DNA from: Lewinellaceae bacterium
Lineage (GTDB): Bacteria > Bacteroidota > Bacteroidia > Chitinophagales > Saprospiraceae
Direction: 5' to 3'
Length of the DNA stretch: 55,302 nt
Assembly: GCA_947459655.1 (NCBI GenBank)
Contig: CANHEE010000004.1
Span: 1 to 55,302 of the forward strand
The notes below the pieces were generated by a model that did no database searches, was not told the origin of the DNA, and worked only from the letters and a program-made list of their open reading frames with translations. This document shows, piece after piece, positions 1 through 8,061 of the stretch (the stretch's first letter is position 1; each line of letters opens with the position of its first letter). Position numbers and translations under genes: made by a program.

Positions 1-108
1 ATCTTCAGGATGCTGCTCCACCAGTCTTTTGCTGATTTCATAACTATATCGACCGATGCCCTCCAACCGGCCCTCCAGTAAAAACCTCGCATTTACAGCA
101 ATCCGCAT
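1..108 (-). CDS. Glycosyltransferase, N-terminal fragment (cut by window edge)
   Basis: Only the first 36 codons are present, read leftward from an ATG at 108. The N-terminus reads MRIAVNARFLLEGRLEGIGR followed by YSYEISKRLVEQHPED. This resembles the start of Bacteroidota family 4-type (GT-B fold) glycosyltransferases, where a short strand is followed by a Gly-rich loop (G-x-G-R) and the first helix. Such enzymes transfer sugars from nucleotide-sugar donors during surface polysaccharide synthesis. The donor-binding C-terminal half lies outside the window, so substrate cannot be guessed. It is divergent from folA, with about 180 bases between them. Confidence 0.6.
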   Translation of the reverse strand, partial: MRIAVNARFLLEGRLEGIGRYSYEISKRLVEQHPED

Positions 109-288
109 TTTTATTAATTATTCATTTGCGCTTCACCCGGAAGCTTGGCGTAGATTATTATTACCTTTATAACGCATTTGCTCCGCTTCAAACCGACATA
201 CATATGCAGTTTTGGGGCATAAAAGTCGGCATCACAAGCCGGACAAAAGTACAAAATTATCGTTAGCTTTACGCCCAAATTCTGAACG

Positions 289-807
289 ATGATCGTATCT
301 GCAATTGTGGCAATGGCGAAAAACCGGGTGATTGGCCGCAACAATGAAATACCCTGGTACCTGCCCGAAGATTTTAAGTGGTTCAAAAAGCAAACGCTGA
401 ATCACTGCATCATCATGGGTCGAAAATGTTTCGAGTCAATAGGCAGACCCTTGCCAAAGAGAACCAATATCATCATCAGCAGAGATGTTTTTTACATTGC
501 TTCAGGCTGTATCGTGGTACATTCACTGGCTGAGGCACTGGAAATTGCCAAGCGGGAATCAGAAACCGAAGCATTTATCATCGGCGGTGGTGAAATCTAT
601 AGTCAAAGCATGCATATGCTTGACAGGCTGTACATCACTGATGTCGACCTGGACACTGATGGCGATGTTTTTTTTCCGGAATTTGATGAAAAGGAATGGA
701 AATTGGTATTTGAGGAAAATCACAGTAGGGACGAAAAAAACGAGTACGATTTCCGGTTCAGGATACTGGAAAAAGGTAGCAAAGGGACATCAATTTACTT
801 CAGGTAA
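289..807 (+). CDS. folA: Dihydrofolate reductase
   Basis: This 172-residue protein has the normal length and order of bacterial DHFR: reduction of dihydrofolate to tetrahydrofolate with NADPH. Visible signatures are the N-terminal strand MIVSAIVAMAKNRVIG, the substrate-loop motif NEIPWYLPEDFKWFK with the catalytic acidic residue (PED), the cofactor motif IIMGRKCFESIGRPLPKR, and the late cofactor loop FIIGGGEIY. Its start is the ATG at 289, directly before the first conserved strand. The neighbours (pth downstream, a glycosyltransferase upstream) are not folate genes, so it seems to stand alone. No thyA is seen nearby. Confidence 0.96.
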   Translation: MIVSAIVAMAKNRVIGRNNEIPWYLPEDFKWFKKQTLNHCIIMGRKCFESIGRPLPKRTNIIISRDVFYIASGCIVVHSLAEALEIAKRESETEAFIIGGGEIYSQSMHMLDRLYITDVDLDTDGDVFFPEFDEKEWKLVFEENHSRDEKNEYDFRFRILEKGSKGTSIYFR

Positions 808-905
808 CTGCTTTGCAAAACCAAGATGAAAAGCAGGAATGCGGCACATACCAGCAGCCAGAAACGCAGATCTTCGTAGAATACTACCCTATTGTCCTTG
901 TGCAT
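795..905 (-). CDS. Possible 36-residue single-pass membrane protein
   Basis: A short reading frame runs leftward from an ATG at 905 to TAA at 795-797. Its 36 residues have a charged N-terminus (MHKDNRVVFYEDLR) followed by about 17 hydrophobic residues (FWLLVCAAFLLFILVL) and a short polar tail. That is the profile of a genuine small membrane protein. The last codons overlap the end of folA on the opposite strand by 13 bases. No family is recognised, and no strong ribosome binding site is visible, which is normal here. It could be chance; the clean hydropathy pattern is the main support. Confidence 0.35.
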   Translation of the reverse strand: MHKDNRVVFYEDLRFWLLVCAAFLLFILVLQSSYLK

Positions 906-979
906 ATTTACGTTTTGAATATATTAAGAAGCAGTGACATCTATACTCCAAAAACGATGCCAACTCATTTATAAATTTT

Positions 980-1582
980 ATGTTTAACTGGATTAAAAAA
1001 CTGCTCGCAGTAGATGGGGGCCGTTTGGAAGAACTCAATAATATGAAATATCTGATTGCAGGCCTGGGCAATATGGGCGCGGATTACGATGGTACCCGAC
1101 ACAATATCGGCTTTGAAGTTGCTGATGCCCTGGCAAAAAAGTTTGAGGTTGGTTTCAGTAGCGACACCCATTGCAACATTGCAAGATTCAAGCACAAGGG
1201 GAGAACCATTATCATGATTAAACCCACCACATACATGAACCTTAGTGGTAAAGCCGTTCGCTACTGGTTACAGAAAGAGAACATTCCGCAAGAAAATCTG
1301 CTGGTGGTGCTGGACGACCTGAATCTTGAATTTGGAAAACTTAGGATCCGTGCCAAAGGAAGTGATGGTGGACACAACGGGCTGAAAAACATTGATGCCA
1401 CACTGGGAAACAACAACTACGCGAGGCTTCGGATAGGCATAGGCTCCAATTTTAGCAAAGGCAGGCAGGTGGATTTTGTCCTGGGAAAATGGTCCGACCA
1501 GGAAGCCGACCAGCTGCGAGATATTTTGCCAAAATCCTGCGAAATGGCGCTTGAATTCTGTACAACCGGCATCCGCTCATGA
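980..1582 (+). CDS. pth: Peptidyl-tRNA hydrolase
   Basis: Cleaves peptidyl-tRNA released by stalled ribosomes and recycles tRNA. The 200-residue product has the family's hallmarks: GLGNMG with the catalytic-site Asn, TRHNIGF containing the catalytic His (about residue 41), the Lys-Pro-Thr-x-Tyr-Met-Asn strand, LDDLNLEFGKLRIR with the catalytic Asp, and GSDGGHNGLKN. Conserved residues begin at MKYLIAGLGN (residue 22). The start at 980 adds a 21-residue leader beginning MFNWIKKLL. Similar basic/hydrophobic leaders are common in flavobacterial Pth proteins as far as I recall, so I keep the longer form; an ATG at 1043 is the alternative. Confidence 0.95.
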   Translation: MFNWIKKLLAVDGGRLEELNNMKYLIAGLGNMGADYDGTRHNIGFEVADALAKKFEVGFSSDTHCNIARFKHKGRTIIMIKPTTYMNLSGKAVRYWLQKENIPQENLLVVLDDLNLEFGKLRIRAKGSDGGHNGLKNIDATLGNNNYARLRIGIGSNFSKGRQVDFVLGKWSDQEADQLRDILPKSCEMALEFCTTGIRS

Positions 1583-1977
1583 TAAAAACACCACCCTCTC
1601 CGGTGGTAATTTCCATGCCTTTAAATTAGTGAGGAGGATTTTATTTCACTAACCGACATCGCTAACTAAAGAAGTGTTGACACGGCTGCTGTTATTGCGA
1701 ATTGGATACGAAATCGGTATATAATCGACTAATTTGCCATATGGGAGATATTGTAATATCCAGATTCCAAACCCCTCAAATTCGACGGATTTTGAATAAA
1801 AGCCTAGGAAAATATGTTTATGCAATGCAAACATCCTAATTATTATAATTAATTGATAATGTGTAAAATGTGTTGCAGCTAATCCAAAATAGACAAGCGC
1901 TGACTCATCATCGATAGACAACAGCATAAAACAGCGAATGAAACATGATCAGCAATAAACACTAAGGACTATTTTTC
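1583..1977. other. 395-base gap, no convincing gene
   Basis: AT-rich DNA between pth and the GHMP kinase. It holds one weak hairpin near its left end. A 92-codon minus-strand frame (1649-1927) has no recognisable motif, signal or typical composition, so I do not call it. No promoter of the TAnnTTTG type is evident. Confidence 0.5.
1590..1607 (+). terminator. Weak hairpin after pth
   Basis: ACCACC pairs with GGTGGT around a six-base loop, 8 bases after the pth stop codon. The following bases (AATTTCC) are only slightly T-rich, so termination is uncertain. Confidence 0.3.
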
Positions 1978-2931
1978 ATTCAAACTATTTCTTTTAAAAA
2001 AAAATACGCTATCAAGACTTTTTACAGCAACGGAAAATTACTGCTCACCGGAGAGTATTTTATATTGGATGGAGCGGCGGGCTTTGCGATCCCAACCCGA
2101 TACGGACAGTCATTGCGGGTTCAGGAAACCGACAGCGATTCCCGACTGGACTGGAGCAGCTTTGATGAGGAAAACCGTTGCTGGTTTAGGGGAAGTTTTG
2201 ACACAGGCAGTTTGGAAATACTGGATAGTAGTGACCAAAAGGTTGCAACCACTCTTTCGGGAATTTTGAAAGCTTCCAGGGAAATAAATGCCGAATTTTT
2301 GGCCAAAGGTCTGTCTTACAGCTGCGAAACCTCTCTGAATTTTCCGCGAAATTGGGGACTGGGAAGTAGTTCGACCCTTATAAATAACATCGCTTCGTGG
2401 GCCGAAGTCAATCCCTATCAACTGCTGCAGAATACCATGGGGGGATCCGGCTACGACATCGCCTGCGCAGGCATCAATCAGCCCCTGATTTACCGAAGAA
2501 ATGCATTTTCACCAATTATAGATCAGATAAGCTACGCACCTTCTTTTGCAGATCAATTGTATTTTATCCACCTGGGAAACAAGCAAGACTCCCGCGAAGG
2601 AATAAACAGGTACCGGTCGGTCAGCAAATCGAAAGAAAGTGCCATAAGGGAACTGGACGCCCTCACAGAGCGGTTTATCGCAGCGGAGACGCTGCAGCAG
2701 CTTAATGCTGTCATCAAAACACACGAAGCGCTGATCAGCAAGTTTCTTGAAATAGAATGCGTAAAAGAAAGGCTTTTCCCCGATTTTTGGGGTGAAATAA
2801 AATCACTGGGCGCATGGGGTGGCGATTTCGTCCTTGTGAGCAGTGACAGAAACCCACAGGACACTTCGCATTACTTCCATCAGAAAGGCTATCCGGATGT
2901 GATTCGCTTTAACGATATGATTTTTGCATAA
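1978..2931 (+). CDS. GYDIA-family GHMP kinase (mevalonate-kinase-like), non-ATG start
   Basis: A small-molecule kinase of the GHMP superfamily. Visible motifs are the N-terminal FYSNGKLLLTGEYFIL strand-turn (substrate side), the Gly/Ser-rich ATP loop NWGLGSSSTLINN, the signature GGSGYDIACAG that names the GYDIA subfamily, and the late LGAWGGDF glycine motif. Members are annotated in Bacteroidota as putative mevalonate or phosphomevalonate kinases; the exact substrate is not shown here. The conserved N-terminus starts upstream of any ATG, GTG or TTG in frame: the first TTG (2065) would delete FYSNGKLLLTGEY. The most plausible start is ATT at 1978, preceded by AAGGA at 1964-1968 with 9 bases of spacing; ATC at 2011 is an alternative. 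The next gene (SET protein) follows after 16 bases. Confidence 0.82.
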   Translation: MQTISFKKKYAIKTFYSNGKLLLTGEYFILDGAAGFAIPTRYGQSLRVQETDSDSRLDWSSFDEENRCWFRGSFDTGSLEILDSSDQKVATTLSGILKASREINAEFLAKGLSYSCETSLNFPRNWGLGSSSTLINNIASWAEVNPYQLLQNTMGGSGYDIACAGINQPLIYRRNAFSPIIDQISYAPSFADQLYFIHLGNKQDSREGINRYRSVSKSKESAIRELDALTERFIAAETLQQLNAVIKTHEALISKFLEIECVKERLFPDFWGEIKSLGAWGGDFVLVSSDRNPQDTSHYFHQKGYPDVIRFNDMIFA

Positions 2932-2947
2932 GCAGATACCTTCAAAT

Positions 2948-3358
2948 ATGAGTTTACACAGCCAGCAAATCTATGTCGCGGCAAGTCCGCTTGGAGGCCG
3001 GGGCGTTTTTGCTTCCAAAAAAATATATAAGGGCGATGTCATTGAGGTCTGTCCGGTCATTGTCATGAAGCCCGGAGAAATTGAGCTGCTTGACAAAACC
3101 ACGCTGTACGATTATTATTTTCTTTGGGAAGACGAAGAAAATGATCTAAAAACCTGTGCAATTGCGCTCGGACTGGGTTCGCTTTACAACCACGCAGCAC
3201 CCTCTAATGCCGACTACATCATGGACATGGATATGCTGACCATAGACATCATTGCGGAGCGCGATATCGAACCTTTTGAAGAGATAACCATAAACTATCA
3301 CGGAGACCCCTACGATGACAAACCTACCTGGTTTATGACCGACGACAGGGTGAGGTAG
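2948..3358 (+). CDS. SET-domain protein (putative lysine methyltransferase)
   Basis: A 136-residue protein that is almost entirely one SET domain. Motifs run in the expected order: PLGGRGVFASKKIYKGDVIE (SAM-binding GxG), a YDYYFLWEDE segment, GLGSLYNHAAPSNADY (the N-H pair of the SET knot), and ERDIEPFEEITINYHG (the catalytic Tyr region). SET domains transfer methyl groups from S-adenosylmethionine to protein lysines; bacterial substrates are mostly unknown. I use the ATG at 2948 rather than the TTG at 2924, which would overlap the kinase gene. It probably shares a transcript with the GHMP kinase and converges on the flippase-like gene. Confidence 0.85.
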   Translation: MSLHSQQIYVAASPLGGRGVFASKKIYKGDVIEVCPVIVMKPGEIELLDKTTLYDYYFLWEDEENDLKTCAIALGLGSLYNHAAPSNADYIMDMDMLTIDIIAERDIEPFEEITINYHGDPYDDKPTWFMTDDRVR

Positions 3359-3369
3359 AAAAACGATTG

Positions 3370-4557
3370 CTATTTGGTTGACATTCGCTCCAGCAACAGT
3401 CGTCTGATCCAGTTGGGAACAATGGCTGCGCCAAGCAGCAGATAAGTGTAATGCGACATCATCCGCCAGACAAGACCCACCACCGAAGCGATGGTTTTAG
3501 GAATATAGTCACTTAAAAAACTTACAAAAGCTGCTTCCGCAAAACCTGCTCCACCGGGAGAAGGTGCAAATAGCGTAACGACATACATGGAGGTCACTCG
3601 GCCAAATACCATGGCGTGGGTGTGCAAATCGTGGTCCATCTCCGAGTAAATCCCATAAATAAGTACATTGACCATCATAAACCTGCAGGTCCAGGCTGCA
3701 ATGGTTGTTGCGAAAGCTTTGTAGTGGAAGCTCCAGGATTTGCCCTTCATGGCTTTAGAGGCAATCATCACTTCCTCCCCGAATTTATTTGCCTTTTCGT
3801 TGAAACGATTCAGCAATGGAAGGCTTGTTATCCAGTGTAGTAGCTTTTTGAATCCAAGTGGATTGAAAAAAACACCGTAAAACATGAGTCCACCTTGCAA
3901 TGCCATGAGTCCATAGACGGTAAGAAATGTGTATCCAAGTCCGCCAATGTGATGAATTCCGGTCGTTTCCGGGCTAATAAAATGGAAGCCCAGAAATAAA
4001 AACAAAACCGGAAATAGCAACAGGTAGAAAATGCTGTCGAGCAGTACTTTGTAGATGACAATTACCGCAGTTCTGGCTGGCGGTATTTTCTCCAGGGTGA
4101 GTACAAACAGTGCAACAGCGGCTCCACCCGCACTGGTGGGAGTAACGGCTGTGCTGAATTCCCAGATGAAAAGCAACTCAAAGCACTTGCGGAAACTTAA
4201 TGCTCCGTCGGCAAGAATAAACAGCCGGAGCGTGTAAAATAAGTGCCTTATGATGAGAAAAAAAGTTGCAACCCCTAACCAGAAAAGTGTTGTCCCCGTC
4301 CACCTTATTTTTTCAAATTCTGTGGGGTCAAAATTGCGGTAAACCATGAAAAATCCAACACCTATGCCCAGTAAAATCGGAGCAATTACCCTGGATGACC
4401 TGAAAGACCTGAAAATTTCCTCCTGTCTACCCTTATTGATGTCAAAAATTTCTTTTTCTCTGCTCACAGCGTCTGCATTGAACTCCAAAGATAAAATTAA
4501 ATTATCTTTTTCTTTGCTAAAATCGGCCCAAGCTAAAATCAGTGGTTTTTCGGTCAA
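3370..4557 (-). CDS. Flippase-like / lysylphosphatidylglycerol-synthase-type membrane protein
   Basis: A 395-residue polytopic protein of the YbhN/AglD/MprF-flippase-like family. After a charged cytoplasmic N-terminus (about 60 residues) there are several hydrophobic segments. The family signature is visible as FIWEFSTAVTPTSAGGAAVA near the middle and LFAPSPGGAGFAEAAFV toward the C-terminus. Relatives move or modify lipids across the inner membrane, and in Bacteroidota are annotated only as 'flippase-like domain'. It lacks the soluble aminoacyl-transfer domain of MprF, so lipid lysylation is not implied. It is 21 bases downstream of the helicase gene on the same strand and is probably co-transcribed with it. 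Confidence 0.85.
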   Translation of the reverse strand: MTEKPLILAWADFSKEKDNLILSLEFNADAVSREKEIFDINKGRQEEIFRSFRSSRVIAPILLGIGVGFFMVYRNFDPTEFEKIRWTGTTLFWLGVATFFLIIRHLFYTLRLFILADGALSFRKCFELLFIWEFSTAVTPTSAGGAAVALFVLTLEKIPPARTAVIVIYKVLLDSIFYLLLFPVLFLFLGFHFISPETTGIHHIGGLGYTFLTVYGLMALQGGLMFYGVFFNPLGFKKLLHWITSLPLLNRFNEKANKFGEEVMIASKAMKGKSWSFHYKAFATTIAAWTCRFMMVNVLIYGIYSEMDHDLHTHAMVFGRVTSMYVVTLFAPSPGGAGFAEAAFVSFLSDYIPKTIASVVGLVWRMMSHYTYLLLGAAIVPNWIRRLLLERMSTK

Positions 4558-4578
4558 AGCAGATGTCAGCTCAATTGA

Positions 4579-6495
4579 CTATAACATAAACTCCCAAGCA
4601 GTGTGATAGGCACCGTGTTGTTCACAGTAGTTGAGAAAAGCATCATAAAATTTATCCTGACCGATGGTCCCGCTGTCGCCAACAACCACCAGCTTTTTGC
4701 GGGCGCGGGTCATAGCAACATTCATTCTGCGGTAATCTGTCAAAAAACCTATTTCACCCTTGCTGTTTGATCGTACCAGCGAAATGTAAACAACATCCCG
4801 TTCCTGACCCTGAAAGCCGTCTATCGTATTCACGGTCACCGGCAGTTTTTTCATCTCCTCGTCTTCACTGATCATGGTTTGCATATATATAACCTGCTCC
4901 CGATAGGGTGAAATAAGTGCAACGGAGTGCAAATTTTCTGCATCGTAATCCTCGAACAACTTCACCATGTGCTCCCGGATAATGGCGTACTCATCGGGAT
5001 TAAATCGGCTCGGAAATCTGCCCTGTACCTCGACAACCTGTTCGTCAAAGCCGCAGCCCACCGTATCCACAAAAGTTACAGGCTCACCGGCATCTGAGTA
5101 GAGTCTGTGGCTTCTGACAGCCTCATGTGCCTGCAATTTTCCATCGTAAAAATGCCTGTTGGAAAATTCCATAATCGCCTGATTCATGCGGTATTGGATG
5201 TTGAGCAAAGCTCCCGGAATATGTTCAAGACATCTCTCCATAGTCGTCACCGAAAGTCCCATTCTGCGTGCGTCAAGGGACTTTACAGTGGGAGGCAACT
5301 GGAATGGATCTCCGGCGAAAACAATTTTTTCCGCTTTGCAAAGCGGAATCCAAATGGCAGGCTCCAGTGCTTGCGCTGCTTCATCCACCACCACGGTCCT
5401 GAATTTGTATTTTTCTATGGTAGGATGAGCGGCTCCCACCAAAGTACAGGCAATGACATCTGCACCATCGAGAATCTGATCCAGCAGCCGATTTTCCATC
5501 TGATTGGCCCATGCACTCAATTCTCCGGCCTCCTGCTGCAATTTCTCCCTATTCTCTCGCTCCCGAATACCAAAACTCCTTCGGTAGCGTTTGGCTTTCC
5601 GTCGGCATTCGCTCGCCTGAGCCCGTATTTTATTGATGTTTTTTCGCTCGGGATGATGCGCCATAATATAATCTACAGTATGCCTGAGTAGATCCTCATC
5701 TACTCTCGAGATATTGCCCACCCTGACCACATTAAGTCCTCCGGAAGCGAGACGCTCTGTCAATAGATCGACTGCAGAATTGCTGGGAGCGCAGACTAGT
5801 ACCGTTCCCTCTCTGGTATTAATTTCACGAATGGCCTGCACCAGCGTTGTGGTCTTTCCTGTACCGGGCGGACCATGGATAATAGCGACATCTTTGGCAG
5901 CTAGGATTGCTGATATGGCCTCATTCTGTGAGGGATTCAGGTGGGGAATATCGATGGGAATGCGGTATTCAGAATATGCTGCCGGTCTCAGACCGTGAAG
6001 AATCACGCGCAATTCCGCGATGCGGTTTTTTTCTGCTTTGATGACTTTCTTCAACACCTTCTCCATCTCCTCGTAAGAGCGTTCGTCAAAAAGCATGTCA
6101 AGACCAAGGCCTGACTCATCAATCCACTCGGGAATGTCCTTGGTATTGAGGATGATTTTCATCCGGTTTCGCTCAATAAAATTGATTACACCGGTTTTTT
6201 CTTTGATTTTTCCGTCAGGTCTCTGTATAAAAAAACTGACCGTACTACCATCGCGAAACTGGTGCGGACTATCCCTTCGAGCCATTCTCTCTACGATGAC
6301 AAATGCCCGATCGCCGATGGCAAAACCGGCTCTTTCCACTTTAATTGGATACCAGGAATAGCCCAGCTCTATCCGCTCCTGCAAGGGAACACTTTGAATC
6401 ATTTCCTTGAATTGCAGAAAATCCTCCTCCCGCTCGGTCTTCAAGGCCGATAAAATTCTCTCCAGGTAAACTATATCCGCTTTTTTCTCACTCAT
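4579..6495 (-). CDS. SF1 helicase of the UPF1/IGHMBP2-like (AAA_11/AAA_12) group
   Basis: A 638-residue nucleic-acid helicase. Motifs in order: Q-like LNPSQNEAI (about 187), Walker A GPPGTGKTT (208-216), motif Ia VCAPSNSAVD, Walker B VVVDEAAQ (about 368-375), motif III FAGDPFQLPPT (about 394-403), motif IV region NIQYRMNQAI, motif V TIDGFQGQERDVV and motif VI VAMTRARKKLVVVGD. This set is typical of 5'-3' SF1B helicases of the UPF1 class. The first 180 residues look like the beta-barrel/stalk seen in IGHMBP2. A charged helical insertion (about 290-330) lies between motifs Ia and II. Cellular role in bacteria is not established. Confidence 0.93.
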   Translation of the reverse strand: MSEKKADIVYLERILSALKTEREEDFLQFKEMIQSVPLQERIELGYSWYPIKVERAGFAIGDRAFVIVERMARRDSPHQFRDGSTVSFFIQRPDGKIKEKTGVINFIERNRMKIILNTKDIPEWIDESGLGLDMLFDERSYEEMEKVLKKVIKAEKNRIAELRVILHGLRPAAYSEYRIPIDIPHLNPSQNEAISAILAAKDVAIIHGPPGTGKTTTLVQAIREINTREGTVLVCAPSNSAVDLLTERLASGGLNVVRVGNISRVDEDLLRHTVDYIMAHHPERKNINKIRAQASECRRKAKRYRRSFGIRERENREKLQQEAGELSAWANQMENRLLDQILDGADVIACTLVGAAHPTIEKYKFRTVVVDEAAQALEPAIWIPLCKAEKIVFAGDPFQLPPTVKSLDARRMGLSVTTMERCLEHIPGALLNIQYRMNQAIMEFSNRHFYDGKLQAHEAVRSHRLYSDAGEPVTFVDTVGCGFDEQVVEVQGRFPSRFNPDEYAIIREHMVKLFEDYDAENLHSVALISPYREQVIYMQTMISEDEEMKKLPVTVNTIDGFQGQERDVVYISLVRSNSKGEIGFLTDYRRMNVAMTRARKKLVVVGDSGTIGQDKFYDAFLNYCEQHGAYHTAWEFML

Positions 6496-6689
6496 CGTGC
6501 TTGATAAACGCTAATGCCCCAGCATTGTTGGAAAAGACTTTCAGATTTTGGCAATGATTTTTCGGCTTTGATTTCAATTTTCATTAAATTATTCTAATTT
6601 TATGCAAGCTTCGAGGTGAGGAAAGTGCGGAAATTAACCGGACTATGACCCGAAAATAGAAAGCGAATATTGTCCCGTACGCACATCAG

Positions 6690-7295
6690 TTGCTCTATTG
6701 CAAAATTGAAAAATCTCAATCATTGATTGAAAAGCTGCTCAAATATTGTTCAAGATATGTTCAACTTTCGGCGTTGGATAAAGAAGCTATTGAACTAAAT
6801 TTTAAAGCCATCAAACTAAAACGGAACGACTTTCTGCTGACAGAGGGTAAGGTTTGCGATTTTGTGGCATTCGTAGCGACAGGAGTCATACGGCACTACC
6901 ACATCAAAGACGGCAACGAAAAAACCTGTGACATAACGCTTCGCGATACTTTTATTACAGATTTCAAAAGCCTAACTGAGGGTTTACCGACAAATTATTA
7001 TTTTCAGGCGTTAAAAGATGCTGAACTACTTGTCATACAAAAAAGAGATTTGATGATGCTTTATGCTGAAAATCGAAATATCGAATCTATCGGGAGGATT
7101 ATGGCTGAAAAGGTGGCACAACGGACAGTTGAAATAGCGATGTCATTAACTTCTGACAAGCCCGCAGAGCGATTTGAAAAACTAATCGCACAGCGACCTG
7201 AGTTATTTCAAGAAGTTCCGCAGCGATACCTTGCCAATCTTATTGGCATAAGTCCTGAAAGTTTAAGCAGAATCAGGGCCCGTAGAAAATCTTAA
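6690..7295 (+). CDS. Crp/Fnr-family transcriptional regulator
   Basis: Contains an N-terminal cyclic-nucleotide-binding beta-roll (about residues 25-130: the motifs LLTEGKVCDFVAFVATGVIRHYH and ITDFKSLTEG) and a short C-terminal helix-turn-helix (VPQRYLANLIGISPESLSRIRAR). The family senses a small ligand or redox state and binds DNA as a dimer. The ligand-pocket residues typical of cAMP-binding Crp are not evident, as is usual in Bacteroidota paralogues. No ATG exists in the open frame; TTG at 6690 or TTG at 6723 must serve. Two same-strand genes follow and may be its targets. Confidence 0.88.
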   Translation: MLYCKIEKSQSLIEKLLKYCSRYVQLSALDKEAIELNFKAIKLKRNDFLLTEGKVCDFVAFVATGVIRHYHIKDGNEKTCDITLRDTFITDFKSLTEGLPTNYYFQALKDAELLVIQKRDLMMLYAENRNIESIGRIMAEKVAQRTVEIAMSLTSDKPAERFEKLIAQRPELFQEVPQRYLANLIGISPESLSRIRARRKS

Positions 7296-7360
7296 CAACA
7301 GTCAATAATAATCTCGTACAACTTGAATGACCTTTGTGCTTCATCAGATAAAAAAGCACA

Positions 7361-7981
7361 ATGAACAGGTACATTACCATTGCAGCACTTGTCTCAATGA
7401 CAACATGCCTTTATGCACAGCGAAAAACGACCTTCTTTCAAGTCCAAATTTTAGGAAAGGAGCATGATCCAGCGCCATTCCAATTGAGTGTAGACGCCTA
7501 CCCGTTCTTGTTCCTGTCAAGTGGCGGGGGTGGTAGCATCGGATTTGAAGTCAACAACTGGCAGGTGGGTCTTATAGGTTTTAGCGTAGTTCCTCCCGGG
7601 TACATAAAGAGTACTTTTTTTAAAAATGCAGACAATGTAAAAGTAAGTCGAAACAATGCCGTCGAATTTTTTGGAAACTACTTTTTACGAAATGACAGAA
7701 AGGGGTTATATGGCGGTATTTTGGGTGGACCTGAGTGGTTTAAAATGGAGGATAAATTAAGCGGCACCAGAGAAACCATTTTAATAAGCTATGTTGTACC
7801 TAAGTTAGGATTAAGATTATTTCCTTTCAAAAAGATATTCTACGCCGATGCAAGTTTTGGTTGGAGTTTTAATATCAGTGGTACAGAGACCAGAAAATTG
7901 GGTCTATCCAGCTACAATGCGTCTAAGGGTGGTTTCATCTATTTTCTGCAGATTGGAGGAAGATTTAACCTCAGGAAATAA
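7361..7981 (+). CDS. Secreted beta-rich protein, probable small outer-membrane barrel
   Basis: A 206-residue product with a clear Sec signal peptide (MNRYITIAALVSMTTCLYAQ, cleavage near residue 20). The mature part alternates polar and hydrophobic residues in about eight strands, is rich in Gly and aromatics, and ends in a strand (FIYFLQIGGRFNLRK) resembling outer-membrane barrels. I recognise no specific family. It lies 65 bases after the Crp-type regulator and 80 bases before the epimerase-like gene on the same strand. Confidence 0.7.
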   Translation: MNRYITIAALVSMTTCLYAQRKTTFFQVQILGKEHDPAPFQLSVDAYPFLFLSSGGGGSIGFEVNNWQVGLIGFSVVPPGYIKSTFFKNADNVKVSRNNAVEFFGNYFLRNDRKGLYGGILGGPEWFKMEDKLSGTRETILISYVVPKLGLRLFPFKKIFYADASFGWSFNISGTETRKLGLSSYNASKGGFIYFLQIGGRFNLRK

Positions 7982-8061
7982 AATGTAAAGATAGACCTTC
8001 CCCAAAACCGAAAAGTTTGCAAATCTAAACCTTTTTTTCTTCAATTATTTCACGCAACCAT

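Noticed and set aside
1649-1927. 92-codon minus-strand frame between pth and the GHMP kinase
   Set aside because: No recognisable motif, signal peptide or normal composition, and the region is AT-rich with stops in other frames.
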